Notes: a model not told the origin generated them from the sequence alone. A stretch of 46,411 nucleotides of DNA from Streptomyces malaysiensis subsp. samsunensis (GCF_024519315.1 NZ_JANIIC010000072.1:1-46411), one strand, 5' to 3'. Numbered from the stretch's first letter, positions 26,213 to 35,549 are shown. Translations and numbers: made by a program.

Positions 26213-26407
26213 TGGGCTGGAACGTTACGGCCGGGCTGGATGAGGAGCAACTGTCCGCTGCTGATCTCGCGCACCTGACCCGAGCGATCAAGCGGAAGCT
26301 GAAGAGGATCCAGTACCGGCCGCACTTGATCGTCGGCTGTCTGCCGACCACCGGTCCGGATCTCGACGGGCTGATCGACGAACCGGACATCGCCGATTCA
26401 ACCTGAG
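26176..26407 (+). pseudogene. IS630-family transposase C-terminal scrap
   Basis: The frame contains LSAADLAHLTRAIKRKLKRI then QYRPHLIVGCLPTTG, the C-terminal signature of IS630-type transposases. Its end CCGGACATCGCCGATTCAAC...CTGAG (26383-26407) recurs with one mismatch as the arm of the inverted repeat at 32120-32211, which identifies it as a terminal sequence of this IS. No catalytic domain remains. Confidence 0.7.
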
Positions 26408-26642
26408 TAGTCCTTGACGACGATCGGTCGGCCAAGGCCTTCTACAAGCGGCGCCGCCTGCGTAAGCACAAGACTTTCGGCTACCTCACCCGGCCGAGAC
26501 TCGACCTCCTCGATCAGCAACGCGGCCAGGTACGGAAACAGCTCCAGGAGCACATCATGAGAGCGCTCGATGCATGGTCGCGAACACTCGGCACAAGCTG
26601 CTCGGCCGCCCGGATCACAAGATCGTCGACAGAACCTGGATC
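26408..26642. other. Unassigned IS-derived stretch
   Basis: Between the IS630 end and the IS256 piece, one plus frame reads DDDRSAKAFYKRRRLRKHKT and LTRPRLDLLDQQRGQVRKQL, which looks protein-coding but is not recognised and has no start. Most likely debris of another mobile element. Confidence 0.4.
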
Positions 26643-26687
26643 TTCACGTTGATGGCGTCCACGAAGACGACCGGGTAGACGCCCTGA

Positions 26688-27910
26688 TTTCCATCGGTGG
26701 TTGCGAACGCCCAGGAAGGGGATCGTTCGCATGCCTCGTGGAGGAGCCAACCGCAAGCCGACGGCAGCCAAACAGCGGTACTTCGAGCTGCTGCGCCAGG
26801 GACTGAAGGGGCTGCGGCCGCCCGCCAAGTGGGCGTATCCACCAGCTGCGGATCGAAGTGGTTCATCGAAGCTGGAAGGATGATCACCCCAGACGCCCCG
26901 GTATCACCGCGATTCCTCACGCAGGACGACCGCATCGCGATCGCCGACGGCGTGCGTGCCGGAAAGCCTCCTGCCACGATCGCCGCCGCAATCGGGAAGA
27001 GCACGTCCACCGTCTACCGGGAGATCTCCCGGGACAGGAAGGACGACGGCAGCTACGAACCCTGGCGGGCGCACAACCAGGCACTGCTGCGCAGACAGCG
27101 CTCCAAGAGCGAGAAGCTCCGGGAACACGCTCCCCTGCGTTTTGCGGTCCGCGAGAAGCTCGACGAGAAGTGGTCACCGCAGCAGGTCTCCCGCTATCTC
27201 ACACGGCAGTACCCCGACGATCCGTTGATGCGCGCCTGTCCGGAGACGCGATCTACCGCGGGTTGTTCGCCGGGCTCCTCGGGCGGCGTCAGGGCCGGCT
27301 GCGGACCGGGCGCACGCGACGCAAGAAGCAGCGCCGGGGCGTGCCGTCACCCAACAAGATCAAGAACATGACATTGATCCACGACCGGCCCCTCGTCGTC
27401 AACGAACCTACCAGGCCGGGAGATTGGGAAGGCGATCTCATCATCGGCCGCGGTCAGCGATCGGCGATCGGGACGCTGGTCGACCGGGCCACCCGCTTCG
27501 TGCGCCTGATCCACCTGCCGGACGGATGGAAAGCCCACCAGATACGCGACGCGCTGACCGGGCAGACCGGCAGACCTGCCCCTTGAGACACGCAGGACCC
27601 TCACCTGGGATCAGGGACGCGAGCTCGTGCTGCATGAGGAGATAGAACAGCTGACAGGCTTCCGGATCTACTTCTGCGACCCGCACTCGCCCTGGCAACG
27701 CCGGACCAACGAGAACATCAACGGCCTGCTGCGGCAATACTTCCCCAAGGGCTCCGACCTCTCCCGCCACGGCGTGCGCAACCTGAGGGACGTCACCCGC
27801 CAACTCAACGACAGACCCCGAATGGTTCTCGGTGACCGCACCCCGACCGAGGCCATGCAAGACTGGGGCATAGCACTGCAATCCGGTTAAATCGCAACCA
27901 TCACTGGAAA
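26688..27910 (+). mobile_element. IS30-family element nested in an IS256 transposase gene
   Basis: The ends TTTCCATCGGTGGTTGCGA (26688-26706) and, on the other strand, TTTCCAGTGATGGTTGCGA (27910-27892) are imperfect 19-bp terminal inverted repeats. Left of the element the minus strand reads GVYPVVFVDAINVKI (26687-26643); right of it the minus strand reads QSRPLDR. Together these rebuild the IS256 segment PLD-VYPVVFVDAI. The IS30 therefore inserted into an existing IS256 copy. Confidence 0.8.
26731..27889 (+). pseudogene. IS30-family transposase, frameshifted
   Basis: Starts as MPRGGANRKPTAAKQRYFEL. An HTH with IADGVRAGKPPATIAAAIGK, STSTVYREISRD and WSPQQVSRYL follows in a second frame, then a catalytic core with RPGDWEGDLIIG and ATRFVRLIHLP in a third. 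The last part (DPHSPWQRRTNENINGLLRQ, LNDRPRMVLGDRTP) is in yet another frame up to the TAA at 27890. At least three frame changes make it inactive in cis. Confidence 0.8.
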
Positions 27911-28650
27911 CCACCCGCGATCCAGCGGACGGGACTGCCCTTCGGCCGTGTCATCCATCACCTCGTCCGTCAGGGTGGTGATGGTCTGCTTAGCTTCGAT
28001 CTTGCATGCCGGTCCGCCGACGGAGTCGGTGAACCGTTTCGCTCTTTGTGGTTGAGGGGGGCATGCCGGCGGCCCGAGTGTCGCGTCGGGTGGGCGCCGG
28101 GTTCCACTGCTCCGGGCTGGGTCCCTTACCTGACCGCCTATCGGACAGCCCGCCTCGTCAATGCGCGAGGTTAGACACGTCTGCCCCGCCTCGGCGAGAT
28201 GAGTCGATATCTCCCCATGGGCCAGGCCTCTCGCGGACAGCGACAGCACCATCTCGTCGACTTCGGCAAGCTGCTGCTGCCGCTTCTTGACGATCTGCGG
28301 CTCGAAGCTGTCGGCAGTGTCGCGAGGCACCTTCACCTCCACCGGGACGACGTCGGTCAGCTCGGTCTCGGCACGGGTGCCGTTGCGGCTATTGCCGTTG
28401 TTCTCCCCCGCCGGATCATGCTTCTCATCGCTGAGGTGATCGGTGATCTCGCCCTCCAGGGCGGACTCCAAGACCCGCTTGGCCAGCTGCTGCAACAGTC
28501 CTCCCTGTCCGGTCAGCTGCAGCCCTTCCGAGCGGGCCCGCTCCACCAGCATCGCGACCAGCTACTCATCGGACACGGGAGCAGGCTGCCCGGGGAGACA
28601 ATCTCGACAGGCTCCACGGTCTCCAACTCCACGGCGGTATCAGTCACTTG
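27911..28650 (-). pseudogene. IS256-family transposase N-terminal half
   Basis: Reading leftward from GTG at about 28650 (TDTAVELETVEPVEIVSPG), a frame change near 28570 is followed by LTGQGGLLQQLAKRVLES, ALEGEITDHLSDEKHDPAG, GNSRNGTRAETELTDV, VEVKVPRDTADSFEPQIVKK and VDEMVLSLSARGL. These are the N-terminal domain of IS256/mutator transposases. A foreign stretch of about 170 bases (27995-28170) interrupts it before TITTLTDEVMDDTAEGQSRP. That insert reads AKRFTDSVGG on the minus strand and may be the left end of an IS1380-like element. The gene is then split by the IS30 at 27910 and resumes at 26687-26643. Confidence 0.75.
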
Positions 28651-28716
28651 ACGTCTCACCCATGATCGTTAGATCCGCGGTTAGATTTACACGTCGGCTC
28701 TCCGCTACGAGGGGAA

Positions 28717-31700
28717 TCACAAGGCTTGTTCGGTCCAGATGGTCTTGCCGTCTGCGGTGTACCGGGCGCCCCAGCGTTCGGTCATCGCGGCGACGAGCTG
28801 AAGGCCGCGGCCGGACTCGTCGAGCAGGGCGGGGTGGCGGATGTGAGGAACGGCTTCGGAGCCGTCCGAGACTTCGCAGGTGAGAACGTCACTGAGCACT
28901 AGTCTCAGGTTTAGCTGCCCATTGGCCCCGATACTGCGGGCGTGTCGGATACAGTTGCCGATCAGCTCGGAGACGACGAGTTCCGTGGTTGAAATCATTT
29001 CGTCGTGTCCCCAGGAGGCGAGCTGAGCTCGGATGTGGTCGCGGCCCTGTCCGGCCGATTCGGGGGCGAATGGCAGGTGCCATGCGGCGACGGCTTGTTC
29101 CGAGAGGCGCCGGTTGCGGATGGCAAGCACTGCGGCGTTGTCCTTTTCGTCCTGCTCTGGCTCGCCGCTGAAAGCAAGGTATTCAAACAGGCCCTCGCAT
29201 ACACCGCCTAGCCAGGTCGCTTCTTCCTGGGCGTGGTCGGCTGGGGAACTGTCTGGATCCCGGACTGGGGGGGAGGTGGTCGCGGTGGCGCGGGCGAGAG
29301 CGTCGGCGAGCCGGGGGAGATCGGGTTCGGGGCCGATGAGTCCGCCGGTGTAGAGCAGCAGAAGACTGCCGTCGGGTAGGCGGAACTCGACGTTCTTGTA
29401 GGGGACGGGTTGCCCTCCCCCCAGCGGCGGGCCGGTGGGGACCTCGGCGAAGTGCACGTCGCTGGCGGCGGGGTGGAGGATCGCCGGCGGCGGGTGGCCG
29501 GCGCTGGCCAGCAGCAGCGTTCCGGTGGTCGGGTCGTAGACGGCGTACAGGCAGGTGACACGTAGTTCGCAGCCGTCGATGCCGTCGATGTCGGTCAGGA
29601 TGTGGGAGACGACATCGGCTAGGTGTACGAGCATCTCGTCGGGTGGGGGTTCCAGTCTGCTGAGAGTGGTCACGGCGGTTCGCAAGCGTCCCGTGACGAC
29701 AGCGCGGTCCAGGCCGCGGCTTTGGACGTGACCGATGACCAGCGCGACCCGGCCTGCGGACAGGCGGATGGCGTCGTACCAGTCGCCTCCAACGTGTTCA
29801 CTCCTGTAGCGGAAGCGGGCGGCAGCGGCTATCGCTGGCAGAGCGGGCAGGACGCTAGGGAGCGAGGCACGCTGGCGGGCTGCGGCAACTTCTCGCCCGG
29901 TCAGGACTTGTGCCTCCGCGGTGGCGTCCCGCCATGCGTTCGGTCGGCTCTGCTCACCACAGGCGTAGCGTGCTGCTTCGCCAAGGCTGAGCCGGGCGCC
30001 CTGCTGCAATGCGGCATGGAATGCTTCGTCGCCGAGCATGCGGCGGGCCTGTTCTTTCGCCTGAACATGCCATCGCTCGTAGGCGCCGAACGCTCCGAGA
30101 AATTTCCCCATGGGTCGCCACAGTTGCTCACTTGCACCGAACAGTCGTGCAGCACGCTGGCCATCCCCGTCAGTCACCGCGATCCACGCGAGAACCTCGA
30201 ACGCATATCTAAATCCCAGAAAGTCATGGACATCTTGCTTGGCGCGGACAACGTCACGTACCTGTGTTTCAGCCAGCCGGGTGTGGCCACGCAGCCATTC
30301 AACGAGGCCCAAGAATATCAGTGCGGATGACCATAGCGCGCGATCGCCGAGGGCTTCACATCTCTTCGCGCAGTCATTCTGCAGTGCGTCGGCGCGTTCG
30401 ACGTCTCCGCTCACAAGGCATGCCCAGGCCAGCGTGTGCTGCGCGGCAAGAGCATGGCAGGCGTTCGGCTCGTTCAAGTCCTGTTCGAGGGCAACACCTT
30501 CTTCGAGCAGAACCAGCGCGCGCGGGGAATGATCGCGATACGCCTCCGCCGCACCAGACAAGTACGTGGCATGGGCGGCGGCGGATTGATCGCCTATTTC
30601 GCGGGCGATGCTGCGGCTCTCTTCCAGGAGCGTAAGGGCCCTTGATATCTCGCCCTGATGCATAACAAGGCTGCCGGCGACCCACAGCGCTCTGGCCCGC
30701 TCCCGACTCGGGTGGCTGTCCATGGCCAAACCCTGATTCAGCCAGTGCCAGCCCTCCTGGAGCGCGCCCCGGGTCAGCCAGTAATACCACAGCGTTCCGG
30801 CGATCTTCAGGCCTGACCGTGCTTCGCCCGGTTCATGGAAGCAAAACTCCATCGCCTTCCTTTGGTTGGCGTGCTCAGTCTCCATCCGTCGGAGCCAGGC
30901 TGCCTCATCAGGGCCAAAGAACTGCGCGTCGAACCGTTCAGCCAGATTTAGATAGTAATCCCGGTGCCGCCGATTCTGCATCTGATCATCTCGGCGTTCG
31001 AGCAATTTTTCGTGGCCGTACTGACGCACGGCTTCCAATATCCGGTATCTGCCGCCTGAATTGTCGTTCTCCCTGGTTAGAATGGATTTGCCGACCAGTC
31101 CTATCAAGGCCTTTAGCAGGGCGTCGCGGGGCAACTTGTCGTCTCCGCAGATTTTTTCGGCCGCTGAGAGATCGAAGCTACCAGCGAATATCGCCAGACG
31201 TGCCCACAGTATCTGCTCAGGCTTCGAACAGAGCTGATAACTCCAGTCCATGGCCGCGCGCAGTGTCTGATGCCTGAGCTTCGAACCGCGGTGGTCCTCT
31301 GTCATCAGAAGGTGTTGATCGTCCAAGCGCCGCAGGATCTGCTCCGTCGTCAGCGCCCGCATCAGGCCCGCCGCCAACTCGACCGCCAACGGAAGTCCGT
31401 CCAATCGCCGGCAAAGCTCAATGACCGTCTGCTGGTTCTGCTCGGTGACGGAAAAACCAGGTGCGATTGCTGAAGCCCGATCTGCGAACAGCATGACAGC
31501 CTCGTACTGCGAGGGAGAGCCTATCCTGCTCGGGTTTCTTGCAGCCGGGGTAGACAGTGGCGGCACCTCAAAGGTGTACTCGCCAGCAATTCCCAGCGCC
31601 TCCCGGCTCGTCGCCAGTACCCGCAGCCGTCGGGCCTCGCGCAGAAGCTTGTTCACCAGCGTGGCACAGGGAGAGATCAAATGCTCACAGTTATCCAAAA

Positions 31701-32046
31701 CAAGCAGCATTTGCCGATCTCGCAAGTAATCGGTCAGTTCCTCCATTGTCCCTACGGCTGGGTTGTGAAGCCCCGCTGCATGTATGATGGTCAAAACCAG
31801 CAGGTCAGGGTCAGTGAGCTCAGCCAATTCGACGAGCCAGGCGCCATCAGCATAAGCGCTGCTTAGTCGCTCGGCCACATGCAGTGCCAGACGGGTTTTC
31901 CCCACCCCTGGTGGGCCTGTGAGTGTCACCAGTCGTGAACACGACAGCAGCTGAAGGACTTCAGCGGACTCGCGCCGACGGCCTATGAAGGTCGTCCATT
32001 CATCCGGAATGTTCCCGGTCTGCCGCCTCTTCGTCTCACCAGCCAT
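28717..32046 (-). CDS. NB-ARC/TPR protein fused to a degenerate SpoIIE phosphatase and an anti-sigma ATPase domain
   Basis: 1,109 residues in one frame. Residues 20-330 form a STAND/NB-ARC ATPase: P-loop GPPGVGKT (44-51), Walker B LLVLDNCEH and GLPLA (217-221). Residues about 360-700 are TPR-like helices as in large LuxR-type regulators, which would normally end in a LuxR HTH. Here residues 746-970 form a SpoIIE/PP2C-type domain: GGDWYD (753-758) is kept, but GDVxGHG reads GHVQSRG (772-778), YTDGL reads YTGGL (900-902), and the final DD reads DN (969-970). Residues about 985-1109 are an RsbW-like HATPase with ELVVSELIGN (1022-1031), SDGS and ESGRGLQLV. Probably a signalling protein acting on an anti-anti-sigma partner; the phosphatase may be inactive. 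Confidence 0.85.
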   Translation of the reverse strand: MAGETKRRQTGNIPDEWTTFIGRRRESAEVLQLLSCSRLVTLTGPPGVGKTRLALHVAERLSSAYADGAWLVELAELTDPDLLVLTIIHAAGLHNPAVGTMEELTDYLRDRQMLLVLDNCEHLISPCATLVNKLLREARRLRVLATSREALGIAGEYTFEVPPLSTPAARNPSRIGSPSQYEAVMLFADRASAIAPGFSVTEQNQQTVIELCRRLDGLPLAVELAAGLMRALTTEQILRRLDDQHLLMTEDHRGSKLRHQTLRAAMDWSYQLCSKPEQILWARLAIFAGSFDLSAAEKICGDDKLPRDALLKALIGLVGKSILTRENDNSGGRYRILEAVRQYGHEKLLERRDDQMQNRRHRDYYLNLAERFDAQFFGPDEAAWLRRMETEHANQRKAMEFCFHEPGEARSGLKIAGTLWYYWLTRGALQEGWHWLNQGLAMDSHPSRERARALWVAGSLVMHQGEISRALTLLEESRSIAREIGDQSAAAHATYLSGAAEAYRDHSPRALVLLEEGVALEQDLNEPNACHALAAQHTLAWACLVSGDVERADALQNDCAKRCEALGDRALWSSALIFLGLVEWLRGHTRLAETQVRDVVRAKQDVHDFLGFRYAFEVLAWIAVTDGDGQRAARLFGASEQLWRPMGKFLGAFGAYERWHVQAKEQARRMLGDEAFHAALQQGARLSLGEAARYACGEQSRPNAWRDATAEAQVLTGREVAAARQRASLPSVLPALPAIAAAARFRYRSEHVGGDWYDAIRLSAGRVALVIGHVQSRGLDRAVVTGRLRTAVTTLSRLEPPPDEMLVHLADVVSHILTDIDGIDGCELRVTCLYAVYDPTTGTLLLASAGHPPPAILHPAASDVHFAEVPTGPPLGGGQPVPYKNVEFRLPDGSLLLLYTGGLIGPEPDLPRLADALARATATTSPPVRDPDSSPADHAQEEATWLGGVCEGLFEYLAFSGEPEQDEKDNAAVLAIRNRRLSEQAVAAWHLPFAPESAGQGRDHIRAQLASWGHDEMISTTELVVSELIGNCIRHARSIGANGQLNLRLVLSDVLTCEVSDGSEAVPHIRHPALLDESGRGLQLVAAMTERWGARYTADGKTIWTEQAL

Positions 32047-32119
32047 CGCCGACCTCTAGCGCCTTCTGCGCGCGCCCTACACGCTAGAACGCTATTCTAC
32101 TCCGGAATGCGCCATAGGC

Positions 32120-32211
32120 TGCTCAGGTTGAATCGGCGGTGTCCGGGCGGTCGTACCGCAGGGATCACCACTCGTCACGACCGCCCGGACACCGCCGATT
32201 CAACCTGAGCA
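32120..32211. repeat. Perfect 35-bp inverted repeat, IS630-derived mini-element
   Basis: Arms 32120-32154 and 32177-32211 are perfect complements separated by a 22-base loop. The outer 25 bases of the right arm (32185-32209) match the IS630 end at 26383-26407 with one mismatch. It has the form of two IS ends with almost nothing between, as in a MITE or solo terminal repeats. If transcribed it would make a very stable hairpin and might also stop transcription. It lies just upstream of the NB-ARC fusion gene. Confidence 0.75.
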
Positions 32212-32327
32212 ACATCTCTGTAGATAGCCACTCAACATGCTGACGAACGGGCAGTGTTGTGCCATTGATGATGTCGAATGGGAAGAGTTCACAGGAAGGT
32301 AATTGATCTTCTGGGTGCTGGGCGGCA

Positions 32328-32356
32328 CCGTGATCATGTCCTGAACATGATCACGG
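32328..32356. repeat. Perfect 12-bp palindrome before the DUF6431 gene
   Basis: CCGTGATCATGT (32328-32339) and ACATGATCACGG (32345-32356) flank a five-base loop. It lies 73 bases inside the transposon left end and 58 bases before the DUF6431 start. It may be an operator, a transposase-binding site or a terminator protecting the element from outside transcription. Confidence 0.65.
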
Positions 32357-32414
32357 CCCTCCCGCTCGTTTGGCGGCGTCCGGGAGGGCCGTGCGAGCGC
32401 CACAGGAGGGCGCT

Positions 32415-32999
32415 TTGGTCACGGTAGAGACGACAACCGCGGTTGTCGAACAGCGCCTGGTCGAGGGCGAGTTGTCGTGTCCGGGCTGCGGCGGGGTGCT
32501 GGCCCGCTGGGGCTGGGGCCGCGCGAGGCGGCTGCGGGGGCGGGCCGGGCTGGTGGAGGTGCGTCCGCGGCGGGCGAGGTGTCGCTCCTGCGAGGCGACG
32601 CACATCTTGCTGCCGGTGTTGTCGCTGGTCAGACGCGCGGACGTGGTGGAGGTCGTCGGGGCTGGGCTGGAACTCGCCGCGGCTGGCTGGGGCTGCCGGC
32701 GGATCGCCGAGCGGCTGGGCAGGCCGGTGACGACGGTGCGGGGCTGGCTGCGGTGCTGGTCGAAGCGGGTCGGGCGGGCGGCGGCGGTGTTCACCGCGTG
32801 GCTGGTCGCGCTGGCGGACGACCCGGCCGCGGTGCTGCCCGCGCCGGCGGGTTCGCCTTTCCGGGACGCGGTCTGCGCAGTGGCCGGGTTCGCGTTCGCC
32901 GCCCGGGCCAGGCTCGGGATGTTGAAGGTGCCTACCTGGTTGCTGGTGTCGGCGGCCTGCCACGGACGGCTGCTGGCGCCGGGCCGGCCGTCGGCCTGA
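32415..32999 (+). CDS. DUF6431-type zinc-ribbon/HTH protein
   Basis: About 194 residues from TTG 32415, chosen because AGGAGGG (32404-32410) lies just upstream; ATG 32370 would add 15 residues with no ribosome site. The N-terminal zinc ribbon has CPGCGGVLARWGWGRARRL and CRSCEATH. An HTH follows: AAGWGCRRIAERLGRPVTTV RGWLRCW. Such proteins accompany DDE transposases in Streptomyces (DUF6431, from memory) and may recognise transposon ends or the target. Confidence 0.75.
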   Translation: MVTVETTTAVVEQRLVEGELSCPGCGGVLARWGWGRARRLRGRAGLVEVRPRRARCRSCEATHILLPVLSLVRRADVVEVVGAGLELAAAGWGCRRIAERLGRPVTTVRGWLRCWSKRVGRAAAVFTAWLVALADDPAAVLPAPAGSPFRDAVCAVAGFAFAARARLGMLKVPTWLLVSAACHGRLLAPGRPSA

Positions 33000-33097
33000 C
33001 CAGCGAAACGATCAACACGAGCTGGCCCTGACGAAGATCGGCGGGGCGGCTCATCCTGGCGGCTGGCATGTCCACAGCCGTTTCGGGAGGCCGTCAG

Positions 33098-34477
33098 ATG
33101 GCGTTGGTCGATGAGGAGGAGCGACGGCGGGCCGAACGGGCCCACCAGGTCGCCTTGTTCCGTTACCAGTTGATCCGTGAGGCGGCTGACGCTGCCCTCA
33201 GTCCGCGCCAGCGCGGGGCGATGGTCCGCGCGATCGCCGCCCGGGTGCACACCGATCCGTTCGGGAAGCCGGTCAGGATCACGCGCGGGACGGTGGACCG
33301 CTGGCTCAAACTCTGGCGCGAGGGCGGCTTCGATGCGCTGCTGCCGCCGACCAGGCAGGTCACTCCGCGCACGCCGGAGGAGGTGCTGGACCTGGCAGCG
33401 GCCTTGAAGCGGGAGAATCCGAGCAGGTCGACTGCGCAGGTGGTGCGGATCCTGCAGCAGCATCTGGGCTGGGGCCCGTCCTACCGCACCGTCCACCGGC
33501 ACCTTCAGCGGCTGGAGCTGCTGACCCGTCCCGACGGGCAGGCGCCGGAGGCGTTCGGCCGGTTCGAGGCCGCGCGACCGAACGAACTCTGGGTCGGGGA
33601 TGCCCTCCACGGGCCGAAGATCGCAGGTCACAAGGCTTATCTCTTCGCGTTCGTCGACGATCACAGCCGGGCGGTGGTCGGGCACCGCTGGGGCGGGGCC
33701 GAGGACAGCGTCCGCCTGGCGGCGGCGCTTCGGCCGGCACTGGCCGCCCGCGGCGTCCCCGAGGGCGTCTATGTCGACAATGGCTCCGCGTTCGTGGACT
33801 CCGCCCTGCTCGGAGCATGCGCGAGGCTGGGGATCAAGCTGATCCACTCGACGTCGGGGCGCCCGCAGGGCAGGGGCAAAATCGAACGTTTTTTCCGCAC
33901 TGTCCGGGAACAGTTCCTGGTCGAGGTCGACACGGAGAAGGTCACCGACCTGGCCATGCTGAACAGGCCTTTCACGGCCTGGGTCGAACAGGTATACCAC
34001 CGGCGGGCGCACTCCGAGACCGGCCAGCAGCCGCTGGAGCGGTGGATGGCAGGCGCCCCGTTCCCGGTCCCCACACCGGACGCGCTGCGGGAGGCTTTCC
34101 GCTGGTCAGAGCTGCGGAAGGTCGCCAGGACCGCCACGGTCTCGCTCCAGTCCAACACCTACAACGTCGAGGCGTCGCTGGTCGGGCGGCAGGTCGAGCT
34201 GATCTTCGACCCCTTCGACCTGACCGACATCGACGTCCGCTTCGGCGGCCGCTCGTTCGGCAGGGCGATCCCGCACCAGATCACCCGGCACGCGCACCCC
34301 AAGGCCAAGCCCGAGACCCCGGCCGCGGCCCCGCCGGCGCCGACCGGGATCGACTACCTGCGCCTGATCGACACCGAGCGCACGAAGGAGCTCGGGCAGC
34401 GGATCAACTACGAGGTGTTCCTGCCCGGCCAGGATCAGCCGACCCTGGCCGTCGACCTGCGCGGCGAGGACTCGTGA
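33098..34477 (+). CDS. Mu/TniA-type DDE transposase
   Basis: 459 residues from ATG 33098 (GGGAGG seven bases upstream; ATG 33068 is an upstream alternative). An N-terminal HTH with ITRGTVDRWLKLWREGGFDA and a second DNA-binding helix set precede the rve-like catalytic domain: Asp168 in LWVGDALHGP, Asp227 in VYVDNGSAF and Glu263 in RGKIERFFRTVREQF. The Mu-transposase-like C-terminal beta-barrel (NTYNVEASLVGRQVELIFDP) follows. The frame is intact. Its stop overlaps the next GTG. Confidence 0.88.
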   Translation: MALVDEEERRRAERAHQVALFRYQLIREAADAALSPRQRGAMVRAIAARVHTDPFGKPVRITRGTVDRWLKLWREGGFDALLPPTRQVTPRTPEEVLDLAAALKRENPSRSTAQVVRILQQHLGWGPSYRTVHRHLQRLELLTRPDGQAPEAFGRFEAARPNELWVGDALHGPKIAGHKAYLFAFVDDHSRAVVGHRWGGAEDSVRLAAALRPALAARGVPEGVYVDNGSAFVDSALLGACARLGIKLIHSTSGRPQGRGKIERFFRTVREQFLVEVDTEKVTDLAMLNRPFTAWVEQVYHRRAHSETGQQPLERWMAGAPFPVPTPDALREAFRWSELRKVARTATVSLQSNTYNVEASLVGRQVELIFDPFDLTDIDVRFGGRSFGRAIPHQITRHAHPKAKPETPAAAPPAPTGIDYLRLIDTERTKELGQRINYEVFLPGQDQPTLAVDLRGEDS

Positions 34478-34700
34478 CCAGCGACAACCCGGTCCAGGAC
34501 CGGCTCGACGAGCTCGACGGCCGGGAGACGTCGGCCCGCCTGCTGTGGAGCGGACGCTGCGGCTGGCCGGCCGCAGGCTCGACCACGAGCGGCCCACCGG
34601 GTCGGCCTTGCGTCTCGCGGTCCGCGTCCACCGGCGGGCCGAACACGCCGCGGCCGAACTGGACGACACCATCGCCTACTTGGAGCGGGAGAACGGACGT
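34474..34700 (+). pseudogene. Small transposon gene, frameshifted
   Basis: From GTG 34474 (overlap with the transposase stop) the frame reads TSDNPVQDRLDELDGRETSA. Near 34545 it shifts to ERTLRLAGRRLDHERPTGSA and AELDDTIAYLERENGR, ending at the TGA at about 34698-34700. The predicted product of about 74 residues is helical and charged, perhaps a small adaptor between transposase and ATPase. No family recognised. Confidence 0.5.
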
Positions 34701-35507
34701 TGATAGACAAACTGACGGCGCACTGGGCTTCACACGGATGCCGTTCGGCAAGGACCTGGCGCCCTCGATGCTGCACCGGCACTCCTCCCACGCCCAGGCC
34801 GTCGCCCGGATCACCTGGTGCATCGGCGAACGCGCGCTGGGGGTGATCACCGGGGAGGTCGGCGCGGGCAAGACCGTCGCCGTCCGCGCGTCGCTGTCCC
34901 AGCTGGACCACCCCCGCCACAAGGTCATCTACATGGCGAACCCCGCGGTCGGCGTCGCCGGAATCCACCACGCGATCGTCACCTCACTCGGCGGCGTCCC
35001 CCGCCCGCACAAGTCCACGCTGATCCCGCAGGCCACCGACCTGCTGGCCACCGAGAACAACGAACGCGGCCGCGTCCCCATCCTGATCATCGAGGAGGCC
35101 CACCTCCTCGACCACGAGCAGCTGGAGGCGATCCGGATGCTGACCAACGACGAGATGGATTCCAGCAGCCCCCTGGCCTGCCTGCTGATCGGCCAGCCGA
35201 CCCTGCGGCACAAGATCAAGCTCGGTGTCCTGGCCGCCCTCGAACAGCGCATCCAGGTCCGCTACAACATGCCGTCCATGACCGGCGAGGAGACGGCCTC
35301 CTACCTGGTTCACCACCTCGCGCTCGCCGGCCGCAGCGACACCCTCTTCACCGACGACGCGATCACGCTGATCCACGACCCGCGGCTATCCCCGCGCCGT
35401 CAACAACCTCGCCGTCCAGGCCCTGCTGTCCGCCTACGCCGAAGGAGAAGCCCATCGTCGACGAGACCAGCGCACGCGCCGCCGTCGCCGAAGTTACCGC
35501 CGAATGA
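34698..35507 (+). pseudogene. TniB-like AAA ATPase, frameshifted
   Basis: TTG 34698 begins IDKLTAHW, then a one-base change near 34722 leads to GFTRMPFGKDLAPSMLHRHS. Walker A is GEVGAGKT, Walker B is PILIIEEAHLL, and sensor-type LIGQPTLRHKIKL follows, matching the TniB/ExeA ATPase that selects targets and activates TniA. After ITLIHD the frame breaks again (GYPRAVNNLAVQALLSAYAE in another frame) and the end KPIVDETSARAAVAEVTAE is in a third. Three frame breaks make the copy inactive unless they are sequencing errors. Confidence 0.75.
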
Positions 35508-35549
35508 CGACCGCGCCCACCCTGGGCACCATCAACATCCCAGTGACCC

